From assembly GCF_905171765.1 (NCBI RefSeq), contig NC_053390.1:510553565-510617564 (forward strand): a stretch of 64,000 nt of DNA, read 5' to 3'. Under the pieces are notes generated by a model. It saw only the letters and a program-made list of their open reading frames with translations, was not told the DNA's origin and did not search any database. A program made the position numbers and the translations under genes. Each line of letters starts with the position of its first letter. The stretch's first letter is position 1. Source of the stretch: Bufo bufo. Its lineage: Eukaryota; Chordata; Amphibia; Anura; Bufonidae. Positions 1 through 11,103 of this stretch are shown in pieces.

Positions 1-495
1 TCACCCACCACTGTAACAGTCCATTGTCAGATATTTAGGCCCCGGCACCCAGGCAGAGGAGAGAGGTCCCATAACATAGAATCTGGCTTCATGTCAGCAG
101 AGAATCAGTCTTCATGTCATAGCAGAGAATCAGGCTTCACGTCACCCAACACTGTAACAGTCCATTGTCAGATATTTAGGCCCCGGCACCCAGGCAGAGG
201 AGAGAGGTCCCATAACATAGAATCTGGCTTCATGTCAGCAGAGAATCAGTCTTCATGTCATAGCAGAGAATCAGGCTTCACGTCACCCACCACTGTAACA
301 GTCCATTGTCATATAATTTAGGCCCCGGCACCCAGACAGAGGAGAGAGGTCCCATAACAGAGATTCAGGCTTCATGTCAGCGACTCAGCAGAGAATCAGT
401 CTTCATGTCATAGCAGAGAATCAGGCTTCATGTCACCCACCACTGGAACAGGCCACTGTCAGATATTTTTAGGCCCCGGCACCCAGACAGAGGAG
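1..495. repeat. 141-bp tandem repeat, about 3.4 copies
   Basis: A unit beginning TCACCCACCACTGTAACAG recurs at about 1, 142, 282 and 432, giving spacings of about 141, 140 and 150 bp. Each unit contains GGCCCCGGCACCCAG and a duplicated internal phrase around CAGAGAATCAG. The array runs off the left edge, so its true copy number is unknown. It lies just beyond the 3' end of the hAT-1 transposase and may be part of that element's 3' region, which is inference. No coding function is credible. Confidence 0.85.
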
Positions 496-614
496 AGGTT
501 CATTCAACTTTGGGTTGCCCCGCAATATAATGGTAAAATGAAAATAAAAATAGAATTGAATGAGGAAGTGCCCTGGAGTACAATAATATATGGTTAAGGG
601 GAGGTAGTTAATGT

Positions 615-3600
615 CTAATCTGCACAAGGGATGGACAGGTCCTGTGGGATCCATGCCTGGTTCATTTTTATGAACGTCAGCTTGTCCACATCGGCTGTAG
701 ACAGGCGGCTGCGTTTGTCTGTAATGACTCCGCCTGCCGTGCTGAATACACGTTCAGACAAAACGCTGGCCGCCGGGCAGGCCAGGACCTCCAAGGCATA
801 AAAGGCTAGCTCTGGCCACGTGGACAATTTGGAGACCCAGAAGTTGAATGGGGCCAAACCATCAGTCAGTACGTGGAGGGGTGTGCACACCTACTGTTCC
901 ATCATGTTAGTGAAATGTTGCCTCCTGCTAACACGTTCTGTATCAGGTGGTGGTGCAGTTAGCTGTGGCATGGTGACAAAACTTTTCCACATCTCTGCCA
1001 TGCTAACCCTGCCCTCAGAGGAGCTGACCGTGACACAGCTGCGTTGGCGACCTCTTGCTCCTCCTCTGCCTTCGCCTTGGGCTTCCACTTGTTCCCCTGT
1101 GACATTTGGGAATGCTCTCAGTAGCGCGTCTACCAACGTGCGCTTGTACTCGCGCATCTTACTATCACGCTCCAGTGCAGGAAGTAAGGTGGGCACATTG
1201 TCTTTGTACCGTGGATCCAGCAGAGTGGCAACCCAGTAGTCCACACATGTAAAAATGTGGGCAACTCTGCTGTCGTTGCGCAGGCACTGCAGCATGTAGT
1301 CGCTCATGTGTGCCAGGCTGCCCAGAGGTAAGGACAAGCTGTCCTCTGTGGGAGGCGTATCGTCATCGTCCTGCGTTTCCCCCCAGCCACGCACCAGTGA
1401 TGGGCCCGAGCTGCATTGGGTGCGACCCCGCTGTGAACATGCTTCATCCTCATCCTCCTCCACCTCCTCCTCATCCTCGTCCTCCAGTAGTGGGCCCTGT
1501 CTGGCCACATTTGTACCTGGCCTCTGCTGTTGCAAAAAACCTCCCTCTGAGTCACTTCGAAGAGACTGGCCTGAAAGTGCTAAAATGACCCCTCTTCCTC
1601 CTCCTCCTCCTCCTCCTGGGCCACCTCCTCTTCCATCATCGCCCTAAGTGTTTTCTCAAGGAGACATAGAAGTGGTATTGTAACGCTGATAACGGCGTCA
1701 TCGCCACTGGCCATGTTGGTGGAGTACTCGAAACAGCGCAACAGGGCACACAGGTCTCGCATGGAGGCCCAGTCATTGGTGGTAAAGTGGTGCTGTTCCG
1801 CAGTGCGACTGACCCGTGCGTGCTGCAGCTGAAACTCCACTATGGCCTGCTGCTGCTCGCACAGTCTGTCCAGCATGTGGAAGGTGGAGTTCCACCTGGT
1901 GGGCACGTCACATATGAGGCGGTGAGCGGGAAGGCCGAAGTTACACTGTAGCGCAGACAGGCGAGCAGCGGCAGGATGTGAATGCCAGAAGCGCGAACAG
2001 ACGGCCTGCACTTTATGCAGCAGCTCTGACATGTCAGGGTAGTTGTGAATGAACTTCTGCACCACCAAATTCAGCACATGCACCAGGCAAGGGATGTGCG
2101 TCAAACCGGCTAGTCCCAGAGCTGCAACGAGATTTCGCCCATTATCGCACACCACCAGGCCGGGCTTGAGGCTCACCGGCAGCAACCACTCGTCGGTCTG
2201 TTGTTCTATACCCCGCCACAACTCCTGTGCGGTGTGGGGCCTGTCCCCCAAACATATGAGTTTCAGAATGGCCTGCTGACGTTTACCCCGGGCTGTGCTG
2301 AAGTTGGTGGTGAAGGTGTGTGGCTGACTGGATGAGCAGGTGGAAGAAGAGGAGGAGGAAGCTGAGTAGGAGGAGGAGGAGACAGGAGGCAAAGAATGTT
2401 GCCCTGCGATCCTTGGCGGAGGAAGGACGTGCGCCAAACAGCTCTCCGCCTGGGGCCCAGCCGCCACTACATTTACCCAGTGTGCAGTTAGGGAGATATA
2501 GCGTCCCTGGCCGTGCTTACTGGTCCACGTATCTGTGGTTAGGTGGACCTTGCCACAGATGGCGTTGCGCAGTGCACACTTGATTTTATCGGATACTTGG
2601 TTGTGCAGGGAAGGCACGGCTCTCTTGGAGAAGTAGTGCCAGCTGGGAACAACATACTGTGGGACAGCAAGCGACATGAGCTGTTTGAAGCTGTCTGTGT
2701 CCACAAGCCTAAATGACAGCATTTCATAGGCCAGTAGTTTAGAAATGCTGGCATTCAGGGCCAGTGATCGAGGGTGGCTAGGTGGGAATTTACGCTTTCT
2801 CTCAAATGTTTGTGAGATGGAGAGCTGAACGCTGCCATGTGACATGGTTGAGATGCTTGGTGACGCAGGTGGTGGTGTTGGTGGTACATCCCATGTTTGC
2901 TGGGCGACAGGTGCCAACGTTCCTCCAGAGGCGGAGGAAGAGGCCGAGGCGGCAGCAGCAGAAGAGGCCGAGGCGGCGGCAGCAGAAGAGGTAGCAGGGG
3001 GAGCCTGAGTGACTTCCTTGTTTTTAAGGTGTTTTCTCCACTGCAGTTCATGCTTTGCATGCAGGTGCCTGGTCATGCAGGTTGTGCTAAGGTTCAGAAC
3101 GTTAATGCCTCACTTCAGGCTCTGATGGCACAGCGTGCAAACCACTCGGGTCTTGTCGTCAGCACATTGTTTGAAGAAGTGCCATGCCAGGAAACTCCTT
3201 GAAGCTGCCTTTGGGGTGCTCGGTCCCAGATGGCGGCGGTCAGTAGCAGGCGGAGTCTCTTGGCGGCGGGTGTTCTGCTTTTGCCCACTGCTCCCTCTTT
3301 TGCTACGCTGTTGGCTCGGTCTCACCACTGCCTCTTCCTCCGAACTGTGAAAGTCAGTGGCACGACCTTCATTCCATGTGGGGTCTAGGACCTCATCGTC
3401 CCCTGCATCGTCTTCCACCCAGTCTTGATCCCTGACCTCCTGTTCAGTCTGCACACTGCAGAAAGACGCAGCAGTTGGCACCTGTGTTTTGTCATCATCA
3501 GAGACGTGCTGAGGTGGTATTCCCATGTCCTCATCATCAGGAAACATAAGTGGTTGTGCGTTAGTGCATTCTATGTCTTCCACCGCTGGGGAAGGGCTAG

Positions 3601-4034
3601 GTGGATGCCCTTGGGAAACCCTGCCAGCAGAGTCTTCAAACAGCATAAGAGACTGCTGCATAACTTGAGGCTCAGACAGTTTCCCTGGTATGCATGGGGG
3701 TGATGTGACAGACTGATGGGCTTGGTTTTCAGGCGCCATCTGTGCACTTTCTGCAGAAGACTGGGTGGGAGATAATGTGAACGTGCTGGATCCACTGTCG
3801 GCCACCCAATTGACTAATGCCTGTACCTGCTCAGGCCTTACCATCCTTAGAACGGCATTGGGCCCCACCAAATATCCCTGTAAATTCTGGCGGCTACTGG
3901 GACCTGAGGTAGTTGGTACACTAGGACGTGTGGCTGTGGCAGAACGGCCACATCCTCTCCCAGCACCAGAGGGTCCACTAACACCACCACGACCATGTCC
4001 GCCTTCCGCATCTCTTACTAGATGTTTTCCTCAT
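615..4034 (-). pseudogene. hAT transposase with BED zinc finger, broken
   Basis: Read from right to left, the product has an acidic, low-complexity N-terminus, a BED-type zinc finger (the CTLCHQ cysteine pair at about 3120, then the histidine pair in RHLHAKH at about 3055), the catalytic-core motifs LTTDTWTS and VCDNGRN, the PCLVHVLNLVVQ block, LLDPRYK (about 1220) and the C-terminal dimerisation domain with SERVFSTAGG (about 750). Lesions: an in-frame TGA at 3110-3112 inside the BED finger, a TAG at 1580-1582, a single-base frameshift in a T-run near 1545, and a TAG at 891-893. A probable 2-bp loss lies just after the putative start ATG at 4034. Family assignment is firm; the start is inferred. 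Confidence 0.85.
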
Positions 4035-4172
4035 TGTTACCGTTCACCACAATAAGAAAAATATTATTTGACCCAATGTATTGAATTCAAATTCAGGCCT
4101 TTTTTTACAGACACCTAACACTATCTGGCTATCTATTTAGGTACCGTATTACACTAATACAGGCACAGCAGT

Positions 4173-4800
4173 AATGACAGATTTAGCTGAATATAAATTT
4201 GAGGCCTATTATTTAGGCGCTGGGTGACAGGTATACGTTTACGGACAGATTTAGACTTGGATATGCACAGTAGCGTGTGTGTGAAGTTATTGAGAATGAC
4301 CCTATCAGCACCTTGAATCTAATATACCCTTTTATGGATAGATTTAAAGTAGGCCTAATACAGCAGAAACCACTAATTTAGGAAATTGCTAGGTTGGGAA
4401 TTGTATTTCAACCCAGAACAAAAACTGTGCTTTGACGGACACAAAATAACTTGACTAGCTACAGCAATAACCACAGATTTAGCTGAATATAAATTTGAGG
4501 CCTATTATTTAGGCGCTGGGTGACAGGTATACGTTTACAGACAGAATTAGACTTGGAAATGCACAGTAGCGTGTGTGTGAAGTTATTGAGAATGACCCTA
4601 TCAGCACCTTGAATCTAATATACCCTTTTAATGAATAGATTTAAAGTAGCCCTGATAAGGCAGAAACCACTAATTTAGGAAATTGCTAAGTTGGGAATTG
4701 TATTTCAACCCAGAACAAAAATATATCCTTTGCCAGACAGCAGACAGTATTACAATTGGCTGGCCACAGTTGAAACACCAGATTTAGGGTACTGCTATTT
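4173..4800. repeat. 296-bp direct repeats in hAT-1 5' region
   Basis: The sequence ATTTAGCTGAATATAAATTT begins at 4181 and again at 4477. The following roughly 230 bp, including GGCGCTGGGTGACAGGTATAC, is repeated with a few substitutions. A third, shorter relic (GATTTAGGGTACTGC) lies near 4781. The repeats fill the non-coding 5' part of hAT-1 between the transposase and the minisatellite. Confidence 0.8.
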
Positions 4801-4840
4801 TGGCAATTGTATTTCACCCCTCAATAAAATAGCAAGCACA

Positions 4841-5672
4841 GCCAAGCCCCTGATGTAGGATATAGCAAAAATATAACCACACTATTGATGGTTAAATGGA
4901 CTTTGTGGCAGCTTGCCCCTGATGTAGGATATAGCAAAAAAATAACCACACTATTGATGGTTAAATGGACTTGGTGACAGCTTGCCCCTGATGTAGGATA
5001 TAGCAAAAAAATAACCACACTATTGATGGTTAAATGGACTTGGTGGCAGCTTGCCCCTGATGTAGGATATAGACAAAAAATAACCACACTATTGACGGTT
5101 AAATGGACTTGGTGACAGCTTGCCCCTGATGTAGGATATAGCAAAAAAATAACCACACTATTGATGGTTAAATGGACTTGGTGGCAGCTTGCCCCTGATG
5201 TAGGATATAGCCAAAAAATAACCACACTATTGATGGTTAAATGGACTTGGTGACAGCTTGCCCCTGATGTAGGATATAGCAAAAAAAATAACCACACTAT
5301 TGATGGTTAAATGGACTTGGTGGCAGCTTGCCCCTGATGTAGGATATAGCCAAAAAATAACCACACTATTGATGGTTAAATGGACTTGGTGACAGCTTGC
5401 CCCTGATGTAGGATATAGCAAAAAAATAACCACACTATTGATGGTTAAATGGACTTGGTGGCAGCTTGCCCCTGATGTAGGATATAGCCAAAAAATAACC
5501 ACACTAGTGATGGTTAAATGGACTTGATGACAGCTTGCCCCTGATGTAGGATATAGCCAAAAAATAACGACACTATTGATGGTTAAATGGACTTGGTGAC
5601 AGCTTGCCCCTGATGTAGGATATAGCAAAAAAATAACCACACTATTGATGGTTAAATGGACTTGGTGGCAGC
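4841..5672. repeat. 69-bp minisatellite, about 11-12 copies
   Basis: Units containing CTTGCCCCTGATGTAGGATA recur at about 4912, 4981, 5050, 5119 and onward every 69 bp until about 5672, with very few changes between copies. Many adjacent units alternate GGTGGCAG and GGTGACAG, suggesting a 138-bp higher-order dimer. Because 69 is a multiple of three, the minus strand stays open over long stretches and gives an artificial 23-residue peptide repeat. There is no sign that this is translated. Confidence 0.95.
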
Positions 5673-5924
5673 TTGTGCTGGCGCACCACAAGCCACAAAA
5701 TGGCCACCGATCACCCCAGAAAAAAGTGACTGAAAAATGCTCTGGGCAGCCTAAAAACAGTGAGCAATTGAATAGCAGCAGTTCAATGATCCACAGCTGT
5801 AGATCGATCACTGACTTAAATGTTTTGGAGGAGTCAATCACTGCCTAATCTCGCCCTAACGTCGCAGCTGCAACCTCTCCCTACACTAAGCACAGCAGAG
5901 TGACGTGCGGCGCTACGTGACTCC

Positions 5925-6037
5925 AGCTTAAATAGAGGCTGGGTCACATGCTGCACTGGCCAATCACCGCCATGCCAATAGTAGGCATGGCTGTGATGGC
6001 CTCGTGGGGCAAGTAGTATGACGCTTGTTGATTGGCT
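5925..6037 (-). promoter_or_regulatory. Putative hAT-1 promoter (TATA-like and CCAAT boxes)
   Basis: On the minus strand an AGCCAATC motif (about 6037-6030) is followed about 100 bp downstream by CTCTATTTAAG (5937-5927), a TATA-like box. Both lie between the element terminus and the transposase, where a promoter is expected. The long repeat-rich stretch between here and the transposase start would then be a 5' leader or intron. This is motif reading only. Confidence 0.4.
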
Positions 6038-6145
6038 GCTTTTCAGCCTTTCAAAAAGCGCCAAGAAAACGACGAACACCGAACCCGAACCCGGACTTTT
6101 ACTAAAATGTTCAGGTCCGTGTCACGGACACCCCAAAATTCGGTA

Positions 6146-6173
6146 CGAACCCGAACTGTACAGTTCGGGTTCG
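6146..6173. repeat. 28-bp perfect palindrome at hAT-1 subterminus
   Basis: CGAACCCGAACTG, then TA, then its exact reverse complement, form a perfect 28-bp palindrome only about 10 bp inside the element's right end. Further copies of the half-site CGAACCCGAA lie at about 6080-6100. A symmetric subterminal array of this kind is a plausible transposase binding site (inference). Confidence 0.85.
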
Positions 6174-6183
6174 CTCACCCCTA

Positions 6184-6690
6184 CTAATAAACCTTTTAAA
6201 ATAGTTATCGGAGCTTCACTATGGTGGGAGCAACTTGTATCCACAGAAAATTTTGAACCAAAAGAAGTTGGGAATCCCAGCCGACTCACCTGGTGTATGC
6301 TGTAATCAAGTCCGTGGTTGAGCCCTGTGTACCAGCGTGTGAGCGTGCATCTTCACTGCGGAGAACCAACTAGTTTGCAGAGGAAATCTGTGATACACTT
6401 GTGACTGGTGGAGTGCCGTGTAAGTACAATCTGTGCATCACAGGGCAGTACAACCATACGGATCTACCCTATTGTTTTTCTTTGTAAGTTGCAGGATATC
6501 CATCAGTAGGAGATCTGCAGACCTTGGTACTTTTTTGAAGGGAGGAAGAGAAAATAACCTGTTTTATACCTTATATTTATGATATGCGCGGTCCGAATCT
6601 TTTATGTACATTCTTTGAAAGTGTGATCGACCCCACAACACTCTTCGGACCTGCAGCAATTTTTTGTGGACTGGTGATTAAGTATATACT
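6184..6690. other. Unassigned sequence between two hAT elements
   Basis: No recognisable coding frame, repeat period or terminal repeat was found. It may be the 5' part of hAT-2, whose transposase remnant starts just downstream on the plus strand, or older unclassified repeat DNA. Confidence 0.4.
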
Positions 6691-7636
6691 TTGGGTGTGA
6701 TATAGTGGCCGCCCGGAATCTGGGCGAAATAACACATGCTCCCTGCATGGCGCACGTCATCAACCTAGTGGTGCAGTGCTTTCTAAATGAGTACACTGGG
6801 TTTAGCAAGGTGCTGGCAAAGTCCAGGATACTGTACAAGCACTGTTACTTGGCAAGGAATGCTCTCCTAGACCTGTTGTGACAGAATGGCCTGCTGCTAC
6901 ACCACTTAATTCGTGATGTGCCAACTTGATGGAATTCGACATTGCACATGCTCGAGTGTCTGTATAAGCAGCAGAAAGCCGTGAACAATTTTGTCAAGCA
7001 CCAGACAGCCTCAGCATGGGGGAATGAGGTCAGGCAGTGGGAGTTCATCCGAGAGACACCTGTCGGATGCTGATACCCTTCGAAGAGGCCACAGAGTTTG
7101 TTAGCAGGGACAACTACGCCATGAATTACATCATCCCTCTCATATTGATCTTGGAACAGACACTGACACTCATGCTACAGGGGACCACGATGGAAGAAGA
7201 GCAGCTAATGCATCTTGCTGTCTGCCCTAAAGCTGTTGGGGACACACAAATCTGCCATGAAGGAGGAGGATGATGAAGATGAGGAAGATGAGGATGAGGA
7301 GCTGCCTCTGCAAGAGGAGGAGTCGGAGTTGGAGGTGGAGGAGCAAGAAGATGATGATGAGGATCATCAGCCAAAACACCCAATTGTCTCAGGAAAGAAC
7401 TGGTTCCTCAGGCACGTTGTCCAGAATGGCAACATGTAAGCTCGCTAGCTTACGCAGTGACAGGCATATCGTTGACATCAAGCAGTGTGATGATTACTGG
7501 ATAGCCATGCTTTTAGACCCTTTCTACCAGGGCAAAATGGGGGAGTGTTTTCCATTTCGCAGAAAAAGAGGACAAATTATGTTATTACTGTGTACGCAGC
7601 TTGGTACAGTTTATGGTGAGCAGATGCCTGTAAGGG
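6690..7636 (+). pseudogene. hAT transposase (hAT-2), N-terminally truncated left part
   Basis: Plus-strand frames carry the hAT blocks MAHVINLVVQ (about 6750), LIRDVPT followed by WNSTLHMLE (about 6908-6955), an acidic Glu/Asp-rich linker (about 7265-7360), and DYWIAMLLDPFYQ (about 7490-7530). The blocks match the order seen in hAT-1 but lie on the opposite strand and are clearly divergent. Several stops and frameshifts separate them. No BED finger or catalytic TDTWTS block is visible, so the 5' half is missing or too decayed. The frame ends abruptly at the gypsy-1 insertion and resumes at 30461. Confidence 0.75.
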
Positions 7637-8004
7637 TGTCACAGTGTAGAGGAGGGGAAAAACACTAGAATTACAATAGAAGGAAAATCACCAGGAACTA
7701 GGCCTCAAGGCTAGGGAAAAGGAAATGTTGACCACCTACGGAAACCCTAAACTAGCCCTGACTCATGTCAGGATGAATAGACCCTGAAGGTGCGAATATT
7801 CATACACTGTAAACCTAAGCACTAGAAACCCTGAAAATCCCTAAGATTAGTGACAGGGTCTGAGACTACTGGTTCCTTCCCAGATGAACGAACCAGCATC
7901 TCCCTGAGGCCTAGTAAACAACGAGCAACAACGGCTGTCAGATGACCTAACGTGCAGCCAGTCTTTCAGATCTTCTCACCTCTGTCACTGGAGGGACCGT
8001 GACA
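7637..8004 (-). repeat. Left (3') LTR of gypsy-1, shortened
   Basis: It starts TGTCACAGTG and ends GGACCGTGACA, and is directly followed by GTACCCCCCT, the complement of a polypurine tract. It matches the right LTR over CTCAAGGCTAGGG, the stretch around AACCCTGAAAATCCCTAA, and the final 70 bp. It is only 368 bp long because about 230 bp present in the right LTR is absent. Confidence 0.9.
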
Positions 8005-8076
8005 GTACCCCCCTTCTACAGGTGACCTCCGGACACCCAGGACCAACCTTATCCCGATGGGCCCTGGGAAAGGCTT

Positions 8077-9966
8077 TCACAAGGCGACTAGCATTAACGT
8101 CGCCCGCTGGACCCACATTCTCTCCTCTGGACCGTAACCCTGCCAGTGAAAGAGGTACTGAAGGGATCTACGGAGAATTTGTGAGTCCACTATCCTGGTG
8201 ATCTGAAATTCAAGATTACCGTCCACCATGACAGGAGCGGGAGGCAAGGTGGGCAGTTCAGCAGGTTCGACATACCTCTTCAGCAATGATTTGTGGAAAA
8301 CATTATGAATTTTTAAAGCCTGCGGACGTTCAAGACGAAAGGCTACCGAGTTAATAATGGCAGAGATTTTATATGGAACAATAAACCTTGGACCCAACTT
8401 CCAAAAAGGTACCTTAAACTTAATGTTTCTTGTGGACAGCCACACAATCACCCACTCTCAGGTCCGGTCCACTCATACATCTCTTGTCAGCCACCCGTTT
8501 ATACTTGTTGCCCATTTTTCTTTTTTTTTGGAATATTCCGCCAAATAGATGACACAGAAGAAATCTTTCCTCTTCAGGTATACCAGAAGTCTCAGTACCA
8601 GAAAATGTGCCAAACTACGGATGGAACCCATATGCCCCAAAAAATGGCGACTTATCAGTGGACTCCTGCTTACGGTTATTTATGGCAAACTCGGCCAAAG
8701 ACAAAAATGCAGACCACTCCTCCTGAGACAAAACATCTCAAACAAGTCTCCAGATTCTGGTTAGTGCGTTCAATCTGTCCATTCGACTGAGGATGTAAGG
8801 CCGAAGAGAAGGACAATTGTACCCCCAGGCGAGTACAGAACGCCTTCCAGAATCTGGAAACAAACTGAGTCCCCCTATCAGACACCACATCAGAGGGAAT
8901 ACCATGTAGCTTCATGATGTTATCGACAAACACTTGTGCAAGAGTTTTAGCATTAGGTAGACCTGATAATGCTATAAAGTGCAACATCTTGCTGAAGCGA
9001 TCAACAACCACCAGAATCACAATTCTTCTTGAGGAATTCGGCAAATCTGTGATAAAGTTCATGGACAAATGAGTCCAAAGTCGGGACTGGATGGACAACG
9101 GAAGTAGAGATCCTGAAGGCCGAGTACGTGTCACCTTAGCATGTGCACAAGTACCACAAGCTGACACATAGCCCTTAACACATTTACGCAACCCCGGCCA
9201 CCAGAATCTACGAGAAATTAGATCGACCGTGGATCTGCTCCCAGTGTGTCCTGTAAGAACTGCACAGTGATGTTCATCGAACACCTTGTGTCGTAATTCA
9301 GAAGGAACAGACAACTTCCCCGGAGGACAGGACTCCGGTGCAACTCCCTGGGCCTCCCACACCTCTGCCTCAAGGTTGGGATAAAGGGCGGATATTACCA
9401 CCCCTTCAGCCAATATCAGACTAGGATCTTCCGAATCACCACCCCCCCAGAAAAGCTACGCGACAAAGCGTCCGCCTTGACATTGTTACCGACAGGGCGA
9501 TAGGTGACCACGAAATTAAATCTGGTAAAAAACAACGACCATCTTGCCTGCCTTGGGTTCAGACGTTTAGCCGACTCCAGGTAAGCCAAATTTTTGTGAT
9601 CGGTAATTACTGTAATAGGATGAATCGCTCCTTCCAACCAATGACGCCATTCCTCAAAAGCCAACTTAATGGCCAGAAACTCTCTATTACCTACGTCATC
9701 ATTTTTTTCATCAATTGAGAGCTTCTTAGAGAAGAAAGCACATGGGCGCCATTTACTAGGTGAAGGGCCCTGCGACAAGACTGCTCCTACCCCTACCTTG
9801 GATGCGTCAACTTCCACAATTAATGGCTGTGACAAATCCGGTTGCACCAGTATAGGAGCAGAAGCAAAACATTCCTTCACTGCTGAAAAGGCTTGTAATG
9901 CCTCATTAGACCAGACGGAGACATCCAAACCTTTCCTAGTCATGTCCGTTAAAGGTTTAACCACAG
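8077..9966 (-). pseudogene. Gypsy-1 pol 3' part: RNase H, integrase, chromodomain
   Basis: From right to left: the RT/RNase H connection beginning VKPLTDMT (about 9964), RNase H motifs VEVDAS and [12 protein letters not shown], an integrase zinc-binding region (CGTCAHAK), the integrase core with VSDRGTQFVSRFW and HPQSNGQ, and a C-terminal chromodomain (about 8240-8110, WQGYGPEERMWV). Three disconnected frames are needed. In the integrase core the first catalytic aspartate, MDF in gypsy-2, reads MNF, so the enzyme would be dead even without the frameshifts. The RT palm is absent because the sequence breaks off at about 9967. Confidence 0.9.
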
Positions 9967-10207
9967 TATTTTATATAGGGGAAGGGGGAGAGGAACACTA
10001 TGGGGGCTTGTACTGAGGCCACAAAGAAGGAGTATTTTATATGGGGGGCTCTGTATAGGGGTATTTTATACTGGGGCACATTATGGTGGGTACTATGGGG
10101 AAGGGAAGAGAGGAGTACTATAGGGTCATCTATGTGGGGCACTAAGAAGGGGTATTTTATACTTGCAAATTATGGGGGACACTGAGGGCATCTACTGGGG
10201 CACTATA

Positions 10208-11103
10208 CACTCACCTAAAGAATTATTAGGAACACCATACTAATACGGTGTTGGACCCCCTTTTGCCTTCAGAACTGCCTTAATTCTACGTGGCAGTGAT
10301 TCAACAAGGTGCTGATAGCATTCTTTAGAAATGTTGGCCCATATTGATAGGATAGCATCTTGCAGTTGATGGAGATTTGAGGGATGCACATCCAGGGCAG
10401 GAAGCTCCCGTTCCACCACATCCCAAAGATGCTCTATTGGGTTGAGATCTGGTGACTGTGGGGGCCATTTTACTACAGTGAACTCATTGTCATGTTCAAG
10501 AAACCATTTTTCCAGTCTTCAACCGTCCAATTTTGGTGAGCTCGTGCAAATTGTAGCCTCTTTTTCCTATTTGTAGTGGAGATGAGTGGTACTCGGTGGG
10601 GTCTTCTGCTGTTGTAGCCCATCCGCCTCAAGGTTGTGCGTGTTGTGGCTTCACAAATGCTTTGCTGCATACCTCGGTTGTAACGAGTGGTTATTTTAGT
10701 CAACGTCGCTCTTCTATCAGCTTGAATCAGTCGGCCCATTCTCCTCTGACCTCTAGCATCAACAAGGCATTTTCGCCCACAGGACTGCCGCATACTGGAT
10801 GTTTTTCCCTTTTCACACCATTCTTTGTAAACCCGAGAAATGGTTGTGCGTGAAAATCCCAGTAACTGAGCAGATTGTGAATTACTCAGACAGGCCCGTC
10901 TGGCACCAACAACCATGCCACGCTCAAAATTGCTTAAATCACCTTTCTTTCCCATTCCGACTTTCAGTTTGGAGTTCAGGAGATTGTCTTGACCAGGACC
11001 ACAACCCTACATGCATTGAAGCAACTGCCATGTGATTGGTTGACTAGATAATCGCATTAATGAGAAATAGAACAGGTGTTCCTAATAATTCTTTAGGTGA
11101 GTG
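10208..11103 (-). mobile_element. Tc1-like deletion derivative (Tc1-A), 896 bp
   Basis: The termini are inverted: CACTCACCTAAAGAATTATT at the left, with its complement ending at 11103. A TA dinucleotide flanks each side (10206-10207 and 11104-11105), the Tc1/mariner target. The transposase inside has lost its central part, so the copy is non-autonomous. It is inserted in the G-rich repeat tract. Confidence 0.9.
10250..10955 (-). pseudogene. Tc1 transposase with internal deletion
   Basis: The ATG at 10955 opens about 145 codons covering the paired helix-turn-helix DNA-binding region (NFERGMVVGARRACLSN and SRVYKEWCEKGK) and up to RLQFARAHQNWTVEDW. The frame then jumps, at about 10500, to the C-terminal block [13 protein letters not shown] (about 10465-10430) and on to a stop near 10245. 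The stretch holding the first two catalytic aspartates is missing, and the junction also shifts the frame. Family placement is firm. Confidence 0.9.

Larger units (their letters stand above)
1..6183 (-). mobile_element. hAT DNA transposon (hAT-1), 5' end at right, 3' end beyond window
   Basis: A decayed hAT transposase on the minus strand is preceded (higher coordinates) by a repeat-rich 5' region. The right edge reads, on the minus strand, TAGGGGTGAGCGAACCCGAA, a typical hAT terminal sequence, followed inward by several CGAACCCGAA-like motifs that could be transposase binding sites. The left terminus is not visible, so the 8-bp TSD cannot be checked. The transposase has stops and a frameshift, so this copy is not autonomous. 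The 5' part also holds 296-bp direct repeats and a 69-bp minisatellite. Confidence 0.75.

Noticed and set aside
4841..5672. Regularly spaced repeats considered as a CRISPR-like array
   Set aside because: Units are contiguous with no unique spacers, and the context is a eukaryotic transposon.
4821..5841. Long minus-strand open frames with a 23-residue peptide repeat
   Set aside because: They follow exactly from the 69-bp period of a non-coding minisatellite; no start context, homology or composition supports a protein.
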